The notes under the pieces: generated by a model
Told to the model about the DNA's origin: nothing
Database searches by the model: none
The model's input: the letters and a program-made list of their open reading frames with translations, nothing else
In this document: piece after piece, positions 1-6,399 of the stretch
Position numbering within the stretch: the stretch's first letter is position 1
Layout: each line of letters starts with the position of its first letter
Program-made: the position numbers and the translations under genes
Origin: Cytophagales bacterium
Lineage (GTDB): Bacteria; Bacteroidota; Bacteroidia; Cytophagales; Cyclobacteriaceae
Reading direction: 5' to 3'
Assembly (NCBI GenBank): GCA_003454975.1
Contig: DMST01000207.1
Location: 44,817 to 59,326, forward strand
Length of the DNA stretch: 14,510 nucleotides

Positions 1-2
1 GG

Positions 3-989
3 GTAGGGATGGCGCTGCTTCGTACCGGCACTACGCTTACCTCCGGTCCTTACCGTCAGCAACTGAAAGGTACTCTAGAATTTCTGATAGAGGCTGTAGA
101 AAGTACTCCCCAAAATGCAGTAAGAATCACCAAGGAAACGGGAACCCAGATCCAGACCAAACTAGGAAGTAACATCGACGCCATCTTGACGGCGCAGTAT
201 CTGGCAAACATGCTGGATTATGTAGGCTATAGTCCTGTCTTGGAGGCTAGGATTCGTAAGAATTTGGAAACCTGCACCGAAAAGATTGCCGCGGCCCAAC
301 AGTCAGACGGGAGTATTTCTGGTGACGGCTGGGCAGGAGTGCTTCAAAGTTCTTTGGCAGGCAATGCCCTGGAATCTGCCAAATACCAAGGCATTGCTGT
401 GGCAGATGAGGTGTTGGAGGATGCCCAAAGCTACCAGTATAGTAATGTGGATGCAGCCTCTGGCGAGGTGGATGTAGATCGTGGAGCGGGCATCGTCCTG
501 TATTCGGTGTCTAGTGGTGCGCGGGGTGCTGCCCGCGATGCCCGCTCAGTACGCGAAGCGGTAAGGCGTGCGAAAGACGAAGGGCAAATTGAAGAGGAGG
601 CCGAAGTTTCGGTAGAGATACTTCAAGAGATTGGCTTTGAGCCGGAGGAGGCATTGGAAATGAATACCGCTTATCAGGTGTATGATAGGGCGAAAGTGAC
701 AGCCCAGGATGACGCCGTGATGAATGGCTTTGGTAACAATGGGGGAGAGGAGTTCCTGAGTTTCCTGCAGACGGGCGAATCTTTGATCATTAACAAGGAC
801 GAAACCTGGACCGAATGGTACGACAATGTTTCTGGGAAACTGGTGGCTATTCAAAATAGCGATGGTAGCTGGAACGGGCACCACTGCATCACGAGCCCCG
901 TTTTTTGCACCGCTACTACTTTGCTTACCCTGGCCATCACCAACGATGTAGAGAAACTGGTAGCGCAAGGCGCTATGAAACTAGATTAA
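3..989 (+). CDS. Prenyltransferase/squalene-oxidase-repeat protein (5' partial)
   Basis: The reading frame is open from the left edge, with codons Val-Gly before the first visible ATG at position 9. The opening residues (GMALLRTGTTLTSGPYR) match the inside of a prenyltransferase/squalene-oxidase repeat, where an ALxxLxxAGxTxxSGPY string is common, so the true start lies outside the window. A second repeat of the same kind is near the C terminus: a Q-x-x-DGSWNG motif at about residues 282-289 (counting from the ATG), followed by a CTATTLLTLAI helix. A weaker QxSDGSxxGDGW motif sits at about residues 98-107. These repeats build an alpha/alpha toroid as in terpene cyclases and protein prenyltransferases. 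The stretch between the repeats (about residues 175-235) is highly charged and atypical. The N terminus is missing, so I cannot say whether it carries a signal peptide. No cyclase DxDD or DDxxD motif is visible, so catalysis is unproven. The gene ends in a hairpin terminator shared with THX. Confidence 0.8.
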   Translation, partial: VGMALLRTGTTLTSGPYRQQLKGTLEFLIEAVESTPQNAVRITKETGTQIQTKLGSNIDAILTAQYLANMLDYVGYSPVLEARIRKNLETCTEKIAAAQQSDGSISGDGWAGVLQSSLAGNALESAKYQGIAVADEVLEDAQSYQYSNVDAASGEVDVDRGAGIVLYSVSSGARGAARDARSVREAVRRAKDEGQIEEEAEVSVEILQEIGFEPEEALEMNTAYQVYDRAKVTAQDDAVMNGFGNNGGEEFLSFLQTGESLIINKDETWTEWYDNVSGKLVAIQNSDGSWNGHHCITSPVFCTATTLLTLAITNDVEKLVAQGAMKLD

Positions 990-1013
990 GGGTTAGTTAA
1001 GCAGGTGAAAACG

Positions 1014-1047
1014 AAAAAGCCCCACGGAACTTCCATGGGGCTTTTTT
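1014..1047. terminator. Bidirectional intrinsic terminator
   Basis: An 11-bp perfect stem (AAAAAGCCCCA at 1014-1024, TGGGGCTTTTT at 1036-1046) encloses an 11-base loop, and T-runs follow the stem on both strands. It lies between the converging prenyltransferase-repeat gene and THX gene, so it can end transcripts from both sides. Confidence 0.9.
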
Positions 1048-1075
1048 AAACACAAATGATAACCAATAAAATATC

Positions 1076-1201
1076 TTAGGACTCCGTTTGCTCTTTAGCT
1101 TCGGGAGTATATGTCTTTTTGTTGTCGGAACGTAAACGGCTATTGCCATACGATCCTTTAATGATTTTACCTTTTCTGGTGCGGCGATCTCCTTTGCCCA
1201 T
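1076..1201 (-). CDS. 30S ribosomal protein Thx (small gene)
   Basis: The minus strand encodes 41 residues that begin MGKGDRRTRKGKIIKGSYGN, and the stop is at 1076-1078. This N-terminal half is the hallmark of ribosomal protein THX (Thx/S31e-like in bacteria): MGKGD, then a basic run, then GKIxxGSYG. In Thermus, Thx sits in a cavity at the top of the 30S head and stabilises RNA folds. Bacteroidota commonly carry a homologue. The C-terminal half (about residues 21-41) is a charged, low-complexity tail with no recognisable motif. The ATG at 1199-1201 has no Shine-Dalgarno sequence but an A-rich leader, as is usual in this phylum. A strong Bacteroidota promoter lies just upstream. The gene is easily missed because of its size. 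The alternative of a chance frame is unlikely given the exact family motif plus promoter plus terminator. Confidence 0.9.
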   Translation of the reverse strand: MGKGDRRTRKGKIIKGSYGNSRLRSDNKKTYTPEAKEQTES

Positions 1202-1239
1202 ATCGTTTACTACTTTTTGTTCTTCTTTATTCTGGGAAA

Positions 1240-1270
1240 CAAAAGTACGCTTATTGGGCTATTTTGCCAA
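1240..1270 (-). promoter_or_regulatory. Bacteroidota-type promoter of the THX gene
   Basis: Read on the minus strand, TTG (complement of 1268-1270) is followed by 20 bases and then TACTTTTG (complement of 1240-1247). This fits the Bacteroidota primary sigma consensus of TTG near -33 and TAnnTTTG near -7. Transcription should begin around 1230-1236, giving a leader of roughly 30 bases before the THX start codon. Confidence 0.75.
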
Positions 1271-1309
1271 CTGTTGCTTTATTTTCAAGCCGATTTAACG
1301 ACAATTTGT

Positions 1310-1939
1310 ATGAAAATACTAGCGATACATACCGCTTTGCCAAAGCAACGCCCCCTTGGTGACATTCAAAAATACACATCTATTGTTAAACAACCTAATA
1401 TTAGTCCGGTGAAAGCGACTAAACTGGGGCTGGAGGGTGACGCCCCAGGGAATACCAAATTCCACGGTGGGGAGGATAAGGCCATCTACGCCTACGGGCA
1501 TCAGCACTACGTTTGGTGGAAAAATCGGTATCCTGAGCTAGACTTTCCTGTTGGGGTATTTGGTGAGAATTTGGTCGTAGAAGGAATGGATGATGCTTCA
1601 CTTTGTGTAGGAGACCGGTTTCAAGTGGGGGCGGTGGTGTTAGAGGTAACCACCCCGCGAATACCTTGCATGACCCTTTCAGCTAGAATGGGAGACAAGG
1701 AGTTTCAAAAGAAGTTTCTGGCGGCCCGGAAACCTGGCGCGTACCTAAAGGTGGTAAAGGAAGGTGAACTTGCCGTAGGGATGGAGTGGGAATTGTTAGA
1801 AAAAGGAAGCGCTGGCCTCACGCAGGTAGAAGCTTTTTTGTTGTATACAGGCCAAGCCCAGGAAGAAGCACTGGTAGCCAAAGCGGCTAAAGAACCCCGT
1901 TTACCAGAGGAATGGCAGCAAAAACTGCTAAAAGTGTAA
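1310..1939 (+). CDS. MOSC domain protein, YiiM family
   Basis: This 209-residue protein has a MOSC beta-barrel followed by a small C-terminal helical domain, the layout of E. coli YiiM. Visible motifs are LGLEGD (39-44), FHGGEDKAIYAY (51-62, the conserved HGG loop), VFGENL (83-88) and PRIPC (116-120), with Cys120 in the position expected to hold the molybdenum cofactor. The C-terminal helices (about 168-209) match the YiiM '3-alpha' extension. YiiM-type proteins bind Moco and reduce N-hydroxylated compounds such as 6-hydroxylaminopurine; that activity is inferred here from the family. The frame is open upstream to an ATG at 1217, but those 31 extra residues have no family counterpart and overlap the THX promoter. 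The start at 1310 (MKILAIHTALPKQ) puts the MOSC fold right at the N terminus. The gene is divergent from THX, with a 108-base shared upstream region. Confidence 0.92.
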   Translation: MKILAIHTALPKQRPLGDIQKYTSIVKQPNISPVKATKLGLEGDAPGNTKFHGGEDKAIYAYGHQHYVWWKNRYPELDFPVGVFGENLVVEGMDDASLCVGDRFQVGAVVLEVTTPRIPCMTLSARMGDKEFQKKFLAARKPGAYLKVVKEGELAVGMEWELLEKGSAGLTQVEAFLLYTGQAQEEALVAKAAKEPRLPEEWQQKLLKV

Positions 1940-2021
1940 CTACACGGTGTCAATATATTTGTCCCGCAAACCCTTCCACTAATTATCTACCAGAACCATG
2001 TTTCCTTTTAGTGGCAAGTTG

Positions 2022-2029
2022 TAGTTTTG
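2022..2029 (+). promoter_or_regulatory. Possible -7 promoter element for glnS
   Basis: TAGTTTTG matches the Bacteroidota TAnnTTTG element exactly and lies 41 bases before the glnS start codon. No clear TTG is found at the expected upstream distance (the sequence there is ATGTTTCC), so the promoter is only half supported. Confidence 0.4.
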
Positions 2030-2070
2030 CGGCCATTGAAACCTATTCCGCCAAGTAGCGGATTCATTGT

Positions 2071-3750
2071 ATGAGCGAAGAGAAAAAGCCAACCAATTTT
2101 CTACAGGATATTGTAGAAGAGGACTTGAAAGGCGGCATGCCCAAGAAGAATTTGGGATTCCGTTTTCCTCCTGAACCGAATGGTTACCTGCATATTGGTC
2201 ATGTGAAGGCCATGAGCATTAGCTTCGGCCTGGGCGAACAATACCAGGCCCCTGTTAATCTGCGGTTTGACGATACCAACCCTGCCAAAGAGGAGGACGA
2301 GTACGTTCGGGCCATTCAAGAAGATATTCAATGGTTGGGCTTTCAATGGGCGGAGGTACGTTATTCTTCAGATTACTTCCAGCAGTTGTATGATTGGGCG
2401 GTCAAGATGATTAAGGCCGGCACGGCGTATGTGGATAGCCAAAGCAGTGAGGCTATGGCTGAGCAAAAAGGCACACCTACCAAGCCGGGCGTGGCAGGAC
2501 CTTACCGTGATCGTTCGGTGGAGGAGAACCTGGAACTCTTCGATAAGATGAAACGCGGTGAGTTTGAAGAGGGCAAACATGTGCTGCGGGCCAAGATTGA
2601 CATGGAGCATACTAATATGCTCATGCGTGATCCTATCATGTACCGCGTGGTAAACAAGGCGCACCACCGTACGGGTACTGAATGGCATATATACCCTATG
2701 TACGACTGGGCCCACGGGCAGAGTGATTACTTGGAGGGCATCAGCCATTCGCTATGTTCGCTGGAGTTTATGCCACACCGTGAGCTATATGATTGGTTTC
2801 TAGACCAAATCAAGGACGATGAAAAACCGCTGCCTAAGCAGCGTGAGTTTGCCCGCCTCAACATAGACTATACCGTGATGAGCAAGCGGAAGCTGCTGGC
2901 TTTGGTAGAAAGTGGTACCGTGGCTGGCTGGGATGACCCTCGTATGCCGACAATCGCCGCTATGCGACGTCGGGGCTATCCTCCACAGGCGCTGCGTAAC
3001 TTTGTAGAGCGAGTAGGAGTTACCCGTCGGGAAAACGTGATTGAACTCAGCCTGCTGGAATACTTTGTGCGCGAAGAGCTAAACCGCACCGCTACTCGGG
3101 TAATGGCCGTATTGGATCCGGTAAAAGTGGTGATAACCAACTACCCGGAAGGAGAAACCGAGTACCTGTCTACGGAGAACAATCCAGAAGACGAGAATGC
3201 CGGTACCCGGGAGTTACCTTTTGGCCGTGAGTTATACATAGAGCGGGCTGATTTCAAAGAGGAGGCCAACCGTAAGTTTTTCCGTCTCACTTTAGGCAAA
3301 GAGGTGCGCCTAAAAAGTGCGTACATCATCAAGGGCGAAAGCGTAGTGAAGGATACGGAGGGTAACATTACCGAAATCCACGTGACCTATGATCCCAAGA
3401 GTAAGAGCGGGAGCGGAACGGAGGAAAGCTTGCGTAAGGTAAAAGGAACGCTACACTGGGTAGCTGCTGAGCAAGCTGTGTCTCTGGAGGTACGGCAATA
3501 TGATCGACTCTTTATGGATGAGGCGCCTGACGGACATAAGGATAAAGAATTTACCGAATTCCTAAACCCGGACTCTTTACAGCTGATTCAGGCCTATGGT
3601 GAACCTAGTTTGAAAGACCGTGCGGTAGGCGAGCGGGTTCAGTTCCAGCGCCTGGGATATTTTGTAGTAGACCCGGATACGGATGCCGAAAAAACAGTAT
3701 ACAACAAGACGGTAGGCCTCAAGGACAATTGGGCTAAAAAGACTCATTGA
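2071..3750 (+). CDS. glnS: Glutaminyl-tRNA synthetase
   Basis: This 559-residue class I aminoacyl-tRNA synthetase charges tRNA-Gln with glutamine in the cytoplasm. The N-terminal catalytic Rossmann fold carries FPPEPNGYLHIGHVKA with the HIGH signature at residues 41-44, RFDDTNP soon after, and the KMSKS-equivalent VMSKRKL from residue 269. The EPNGYLHIGH form and MSKRKL form separate GlnRS/GluRS-class enzymes from other class I enzymes, and the length is close to that of E. coli GlnRS (about 554 residues). The C-terminal part (about 340-550) is the two-barrel anticodon-binding region; it contains LHWVxxxxAVxxEVRxYDRLF and, near the end, RxQFxRLGYFVVD, both typical of GlnRS. The frame is intact. 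It appears to be a single-gene transcription unit, with a possible promoter element at 2022-2029 and a terminator at 3773-3807. Its presence implies direct Gln-tRNA charging rather than sole reliance on GatCAB transamidation. Confidence 0.98.
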   Translation: MSEEKKPTNFLQDIVEEDLKGGMPKKNLGFRFPPEPNGYLHIGHVKAMSISFGLGEQYQAPVNLRFDDTNPAKEEDEYVRAIQEDIQWLGFQWAEVRYSSDYFQQLYDWAVKMIKAGTAYVDSQSSEAMAEQKGTPTKPGVAGPYRDRSVEENLELFDKMKRGEFEEGKHVLRAKIDMEHTNMLMRDPIMYRVVNKAHHRTGTEWHIYPMYDWAHGQSDYLEGISHSLCSLEFMPHRELYDWFLDQIKDDEKPLPKQREFARLNIDYTVMSKRKLLALVESGTVAGWDDPRMPTIAAMRRRGYPPQALRNFVERVGVTRRENVIELSLLEYFVREELNRTATRVMAVLDPVKVVITNYPEGETEYLSTENNPEDENAGTRELPFGRELYIERADFKEEANRKFFRLTLGKEVRLKSAYIIKGESVVKDTEGNITEIHVTYDPKSKSGSGTEESLRKVKGTLHWVAAEQAVSLEVRQYDRLFMDEAPDGHKDKEFTEFLNPDSLQLIQAYGEPSLKDRAVGERVQFQRLGYFVVDPDTDAEKTVYNKTVGLKDNWAKKTH

Positions 3751-3772
3751 TCCAAGCTGGCCATGAAAATTC

Positions 3773-3807
3773 AGCCATCCCTTGCGTAGGTAGGGGATGG
3801 CTTTTTT
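3773..3807. terminator. Intrinsic terminator after glnS
   Basis: The stem GCCATCCC (3774-3781) pairs with GGGATGGC (3794-3801), and six T residues follow at 3802-3807. It ends glnS on the plus strand. It also lies directly beyond the stop codon of the converging thioesterase gene and may work there more weakly, because the T-run on that side is poor. Confidence 0.85.
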
Positions 3808-4252
3808 ATGCCTTTCGAATGGCCACATATACTCCTTCGAAATCTGCCAAGGTGAGCCCCTGCTCCTGGATGACGGCTAATACGGTAATTCGGGCCAGGC
3901 CAAATTTTTCAAAGGTCCGCTTAAAAAGGAGCCAATCCTCCCGGGAGGGGGATAACATGCTGGCCGTAAAGCTACCCCGAATGGGTTCCTGATAATGGGA
4001 TTCACTCCGCTGGATAACAATATCGGCATCTACCCCCAAACTAGTGATACCCAGCTGTACCCCCGCCCAAGCGGTAGTGATCATTAAGCTACTTATGCTT
4101 CCCCCAAATGCGGTGTCTAGATGGTTGATATTGGGAGATAATTCTGCCCGAATGCGTACATCGTCAGGTGAAAAACTTTCTACCCGAAACCCCATGCTGG
4201 CGGTAAGGGGAATATGGGTATGGAGGTATACCTCAAATTCTTGGGCGTTCAT
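3806..4252 (-). CDS. YiiD C-terminal-type hotdog thioesterase
   Basis: This 148-residue protein matches the thioesterase-like C-terminal domain of E. coli YiiD/FabY along its whole length. The family signature is clear: IPLTASMGFRV (14-24), LSPNINHLDTAFGGS (38-52) and LGVDADIVIQ (72-81). PNINHxxTAFGGS is the hotdog central helix with the conserved Asn, His and Gly residues. E. coli YiiD joins this domain to an N-terminal GNAT acetyltransferase; here it stands alone, which is common in other bacteria. It likely acts on acyl-CoA or acyl-ACP thioesters in the cytoplasm, but the substrate cannot be read from the sequence. The start ATG at 4250-4252 is the only sensible one. The stop codon overlaps the T-run of the glnS terminator, so the two genes converge with almost no spacing. 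Confidence 0.88.
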   Translation of the reverse strand: MNAQEFEVYLHTHIPLTASMGFRVESFSPDDVRIRAELSPNINHLDTAFGGSISSLMITTAWAGVQLGITSLGVDADIVIQRSESHYQEPIRGSFTASMLSPSREDWLLFKRTFEKFGLARITVLAVIQEQGLTLADFEGVYVAIRKA

Positions 4253-4337
4253 ACCTAAAAACTACAAAAACCTAGAAAGAATATCCAATTTTCAAGTAAC
4301 AAGTATTTTGATTGAGTTGTAGTGAATTCCTGACAAA

Positions 4338-4407
4338 AGCTACACTTTAGTCCACTAAACGTAGCAGCTGATCACCCGGATTTTGGGTTACTGTAAAAGG
4401 TGTAGCT
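4338..4407. repeat. Nested inverted repeat, possible folded RNA
   Basis: AGCTACAC (4338-4345) is exactly complementary to GTGTAGCT (4400-4407), and the pairing extends inward with one G-T and two A-T pairs. Inside it are two smaller hairpins: TTTAG/CTAAA around TCCA (4346-4359) and ACCC/GGGT (4374-4388). The first inner hairpin and the inward extension of the outer stem share bases 4346-4348, so they compete. No T-run follows, so it is not a standard terminator. Confidence 0.35.
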
Positions 4408-4808
4408 ATAAGTGTAGGGGGTACTCAGAAGCTTTGCTTGTTTTTTGACCTGTTCAAATATTATAGACTCTTTTGCCTCTGTTTTCTAGAATTCTCCCCC
4501 TGATCTTAGGTGGCCTATTTTCTGAATCCTTGCCAGGATAAGGAATTGACTTTTGGTAAACCCTAGTTTTAAACTCAATGATATGTCTTGTTTTATAGCT
4601 GAGCCATTCGGAATTCGTTAAACTTTGAGGAGCGGATATGTTTAAAGAATCTAAGGGGGGAATGGTACACAGCCTTAATTGGAAAAATGATAAAATGCAA
4701 TAATGATTTGTATAAAATGTAAGGTTTTTATGGGTTATAAAAAATAGCGGTCATTGCTCATGGTAATATTACTTTAAAACATAAGTATGGTTTGCAAATA
4801 ATATGATA

Positions 4809-4905
4809 AAAGCATTGAGGATTTTAATTTTTTAAAGCATTGTGTGGTTTATTTCTATTAAAGTGACTAAGGAGCATGATAATCTAATTCGGCTACCAAT
4901 GCTTT
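4809..4905. repeat. Three copies of a 9-base motif AAAGCATTG
   Basis: AAAGCATTG occurs at 4809-4817 and 4834-4842 as direct repeats, and its exact reverse complement CAATGCTTT at 4897-4905. All three lie 65-160 bases upstream of the STAS-like gene at 4971, where an operator or activator site could be expected. Chance is possible in such AT-rich DNA. Confidence 0.35.
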
Positions 4906-4970
4906 GAAAAGTGCTAATATTTGATGGGAATAGGGACCTAATTTTATGAGTAATCATTCATGAAAGAATT

Positions 4971-5378
4971 ATGGTTCAGACAAGTGAAGTATTATTTGAA
5001 AACAGGAGTATTACCCTAGCCTGGGATCACAAAGGGCAATTCCTACATGTAGAGTGGAAAGGGTTTGCCAATAATGAGGGGTATCGGGAGATACTGCTCA
5101 AGCAGATTGAACTGACTCGAGAAAAGCGAGCCCGGCGTATTCTGTATGACCTCCGTAATATGGGGGTAGTGAGTAGGGATAACCAAGCCTATACTAATGA
5201 GGAGTACTTTCCGGCAGTATCCAGAGCTGGAAATAAGGTAGCTGCCATTGTAGTGCCTGAGAATGTATTTGGTGAAATGTCGGTTAGCGCTATTATGGGA
5301 GCTAGAAATGAAGCTTTATTCCAAGCGCAGATATTTGATGATCCTGGTCCAGCAAAAGCGTGGTTGGAAAAGACCTAA
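4971..5378 (+). CDS. Small SpoIIAA/STAS-like protein, function unknown
   Basis: This 135-residue soluble protein has the alternating strand and helix pattern of the SpoIIAA-like (STAS/SEC14-related) fold. A strand pair with HVEWKGF (26-32) is followed by a helix YREILLKQIEL (38-48), a strand and loop ILYDLRNMGVVSRDNQ (57-72), then VAAIVVPENVFGEMS (90-104) and a final helix with FDDPGPAKAWL (122-132). The D-x-R-x-M segment plus a C-terminal 'F-x-D...A-x-AWL' ending is typical of small STAS-like proteins common in Cytophagia. The assignment rests on fold pattern rather than a diagnostic active site. There is no signal peptide or membrane segment. It stands alone, after a long AT-rich leader and before a strong bidirectional terminator, so it is probably a monocistronic and perhaps conditionally expressed gene. 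Its binding partner or role is not known. Confidence 0.65.
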   Translation: MVQTSEVLFENRSITLAWDHKGQFLHVEWKGFANNEGYREILLKQIELTREKRARRILYDLRNMGVVSRDNQAYTNEEYFPAVSRAGNKVAAIVVPENVFGEMSVSAIMGARNEALFQAQIFDDPGPAKAWLEKT

Positions 5379-5398
5379 GAACACATCTAACCCTAAAG

Positions 5399-5433
5399 AA
5401 AGCCCCCTCCCGTATATGGAAGGGGGCTTTTTT
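5399..5433. terminator. Bidirectional intrinsic terminator
   Basis: AAAGCCCCCT (5399-5408) pairs perfectly with AGGGGGCTTT (5421-5430), and the T-run continues to 5433. On the opposite strand the stem is followed by TTTCTTT. It separates the converging STAS-like and heme-oxygenase-like genes and fits both. Confidence 0.9.
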
Positions 5434-5436
5434 GTA

Positions 5437-6156
5437 TCAGGCACTTTTGGGCAATCGCTCCATATACAGGTTTTGAGTTTCATGCCACCGATCAAACATT
5501 AGCGTGAAATTGTGAAACATCCTATCCACTATTTCCCTGGCCAAATCTAACTCGGCAGGTTTCATCCCAGGTGAGGATTCCAGGCCATTTTTGGCACCGT
5601 CTAACCAACTACCACTGCTGTGGTCATTTTCAGCTTCATAGTGCACGCGGCCAAAGAATTCTAGTTTTTCCCACCAACCAAGCTGGTCTACCAGCACACG
5701 GATGCTTTCTGCATATACGCTAAAGATGGCCTCTATCACCTCTAACATGAGCAAGCGTAGCCGTGAGGTATAGGCCAACCGGCCTAAATGGATGGCGTCG
5801 TATACGGTCTCGCGAATAGGCCAGTTAGTATCGCTCCATAATTCGGCAAATATTTGCCAGTTACCTTGGTCTAAGAAATTGCCATGAATCTGCAACCGCT
5901 CCAGGTCATTCAAAAACCATTGCCAGTGACCGTTATCTTCCTCGCAATGCTCATTGACCATGCGTTGGATGGAATCTCCATTCGGAGTGCGCTGCAGATC
6001 AAATAGAATGTCTTTGAAACCCATGATAAAAAAGGTCATGTGGGGGATACAGCTGAGCCGCGCTTCGGTAGGCATATCGGTGTCGCGCATCATCTTGGCA
6101 AAATCGTGATCCCATAGTTGTACTCGTTTCTGTTTTACTTTTTCAAATAGCGTCAT
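5437..6156 (-). CDS. Heme-oxygenase-like (iron-containing redox type) protein
   Basis: This 239-residue, all-helical soluble protein has a spacing of His and acidic residues that suggests the heme-oxygenase-like fold used by iron-containing redox enzymes (HDO superfamily). The key segment is residues 69-81, with Glu69, His70, Glu73, Asp74 and His77 in EHCEEDNGHWQWF, and a second cluster at residues 172-179 holds His172, Glu174, Glu176, Asp178 and His179 (HYEAENDH). Such clusters could bind one or two metal ions. The substrate is unknown and the family assignment is by eye. The frame is open to an ATG at 6208-6210, adding 18 residues. I prefer the ATG at 6154-6156 because MTLFEKVKQKRVQLWDHDF begins the conserved-looking helix and the extra residues look like leader sequence. 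It is divergent from the FAD oxidoreductase 244 bases away, and the two may share regulation, though this is inference. Confidence 0.65.
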   Translation of the reverse strand: MTLFEKVKQKRVQLWDHDFAKMMRDTDMPTEARLSCIPHMTFFIMGFKDILFDLQRTPNGDSIQRMVNEHCEEDNGHWQWFLNDLERLQIHGNFLDQGNWQIFAELWSDTNWPIRETVYDAIHLGRLAYTSRLRLLMLEVIEAIFSVYAESIRVLVDQLGWWEKLEFFGRVHYEAENDHSSGSWLDGAKNGLESSPGMKPAELDLAREIVDRMFHNFTLMFDRWHETQNLYMERLPKSA

Positions 6157-6399
6157 GATTGTATGAGGGTTTAATAGTTGATCCTTCAAATTTCGGTAGC
6201 CTACGGCCATGGTGCTCAGGCTATTGTGCAGTGGTATTACGCTGTAAGCAATTGTTGGAGATTTTGGGGATATACAGGTTGGGGTAGGATGTCAGATAAT
6301 TACCGAAATGGGATAGATGAAGGGAAACCTAGTTCTACTTCTGGAATCTTACCGTCTGTTTTATACCTTTCCGGTCTTCATTTACATAGACATTGTTGC

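Larger units (their letters stand above)
4253..4970. other. Long AT-rich intergenic region
   Basis: These 718 bases separate the divergently transcribed thioesterase and STAS-like genes. They are visibly richer in A and T than the flanking genes, especially from about 4660 onward. I find no convincing ORF, tRNA or family-like coding sequence on either strand, and no exact TTG-N20-TAnnTTTG promoter. It holds two sets of small repeats: a nested inverted repeat at 4338-4407, and three copies of AAAGCATTG, one inverted, at 4809-4905. It may contain promoters for both genes, an unrecognised non-coding RNA, or the decayed remains of a lost gene. Confidence 0.6.

Noticed and set aside
1217..1309. 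Upstream extension of the MOSC protein starting at ATG 1217.
   Set aside because: The added 31 residues have no family counterpart and overlap the THX promoter on the opposite strand; MOSC homologues begin at about the ATG at 1310.
4908..4929. TAATATTTG near 4915 as a promoter -7 box for the STAS-like gene.
   Set aside because: The spacing inside the element is one base too long and no TTG lies at the proper upstream distance.
4253..4970. A tRNA or mobile-element remnant in the long intergenic region.
   Set aside because: No cloverleaf-type T-arm, terminal inverted repeat or transposase-like reading frame was found.
6157..6210. N-terminal extension of the heme-oxygenase-like protein to ATG 6210.
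   Set aside because: The 18 added residues look like leader sequence, and the internal ATG at 6154-6156 starts the well-formed first helix. It remains a possible alternative start.
6178..6399. Upstream extension of the flavoenzyme starting at ATG 6178.
   Set aside because: The extra 74 residues are not part of the Rossmann fold, overlap the start region of the divergent gene, and read as intergenic sequence.
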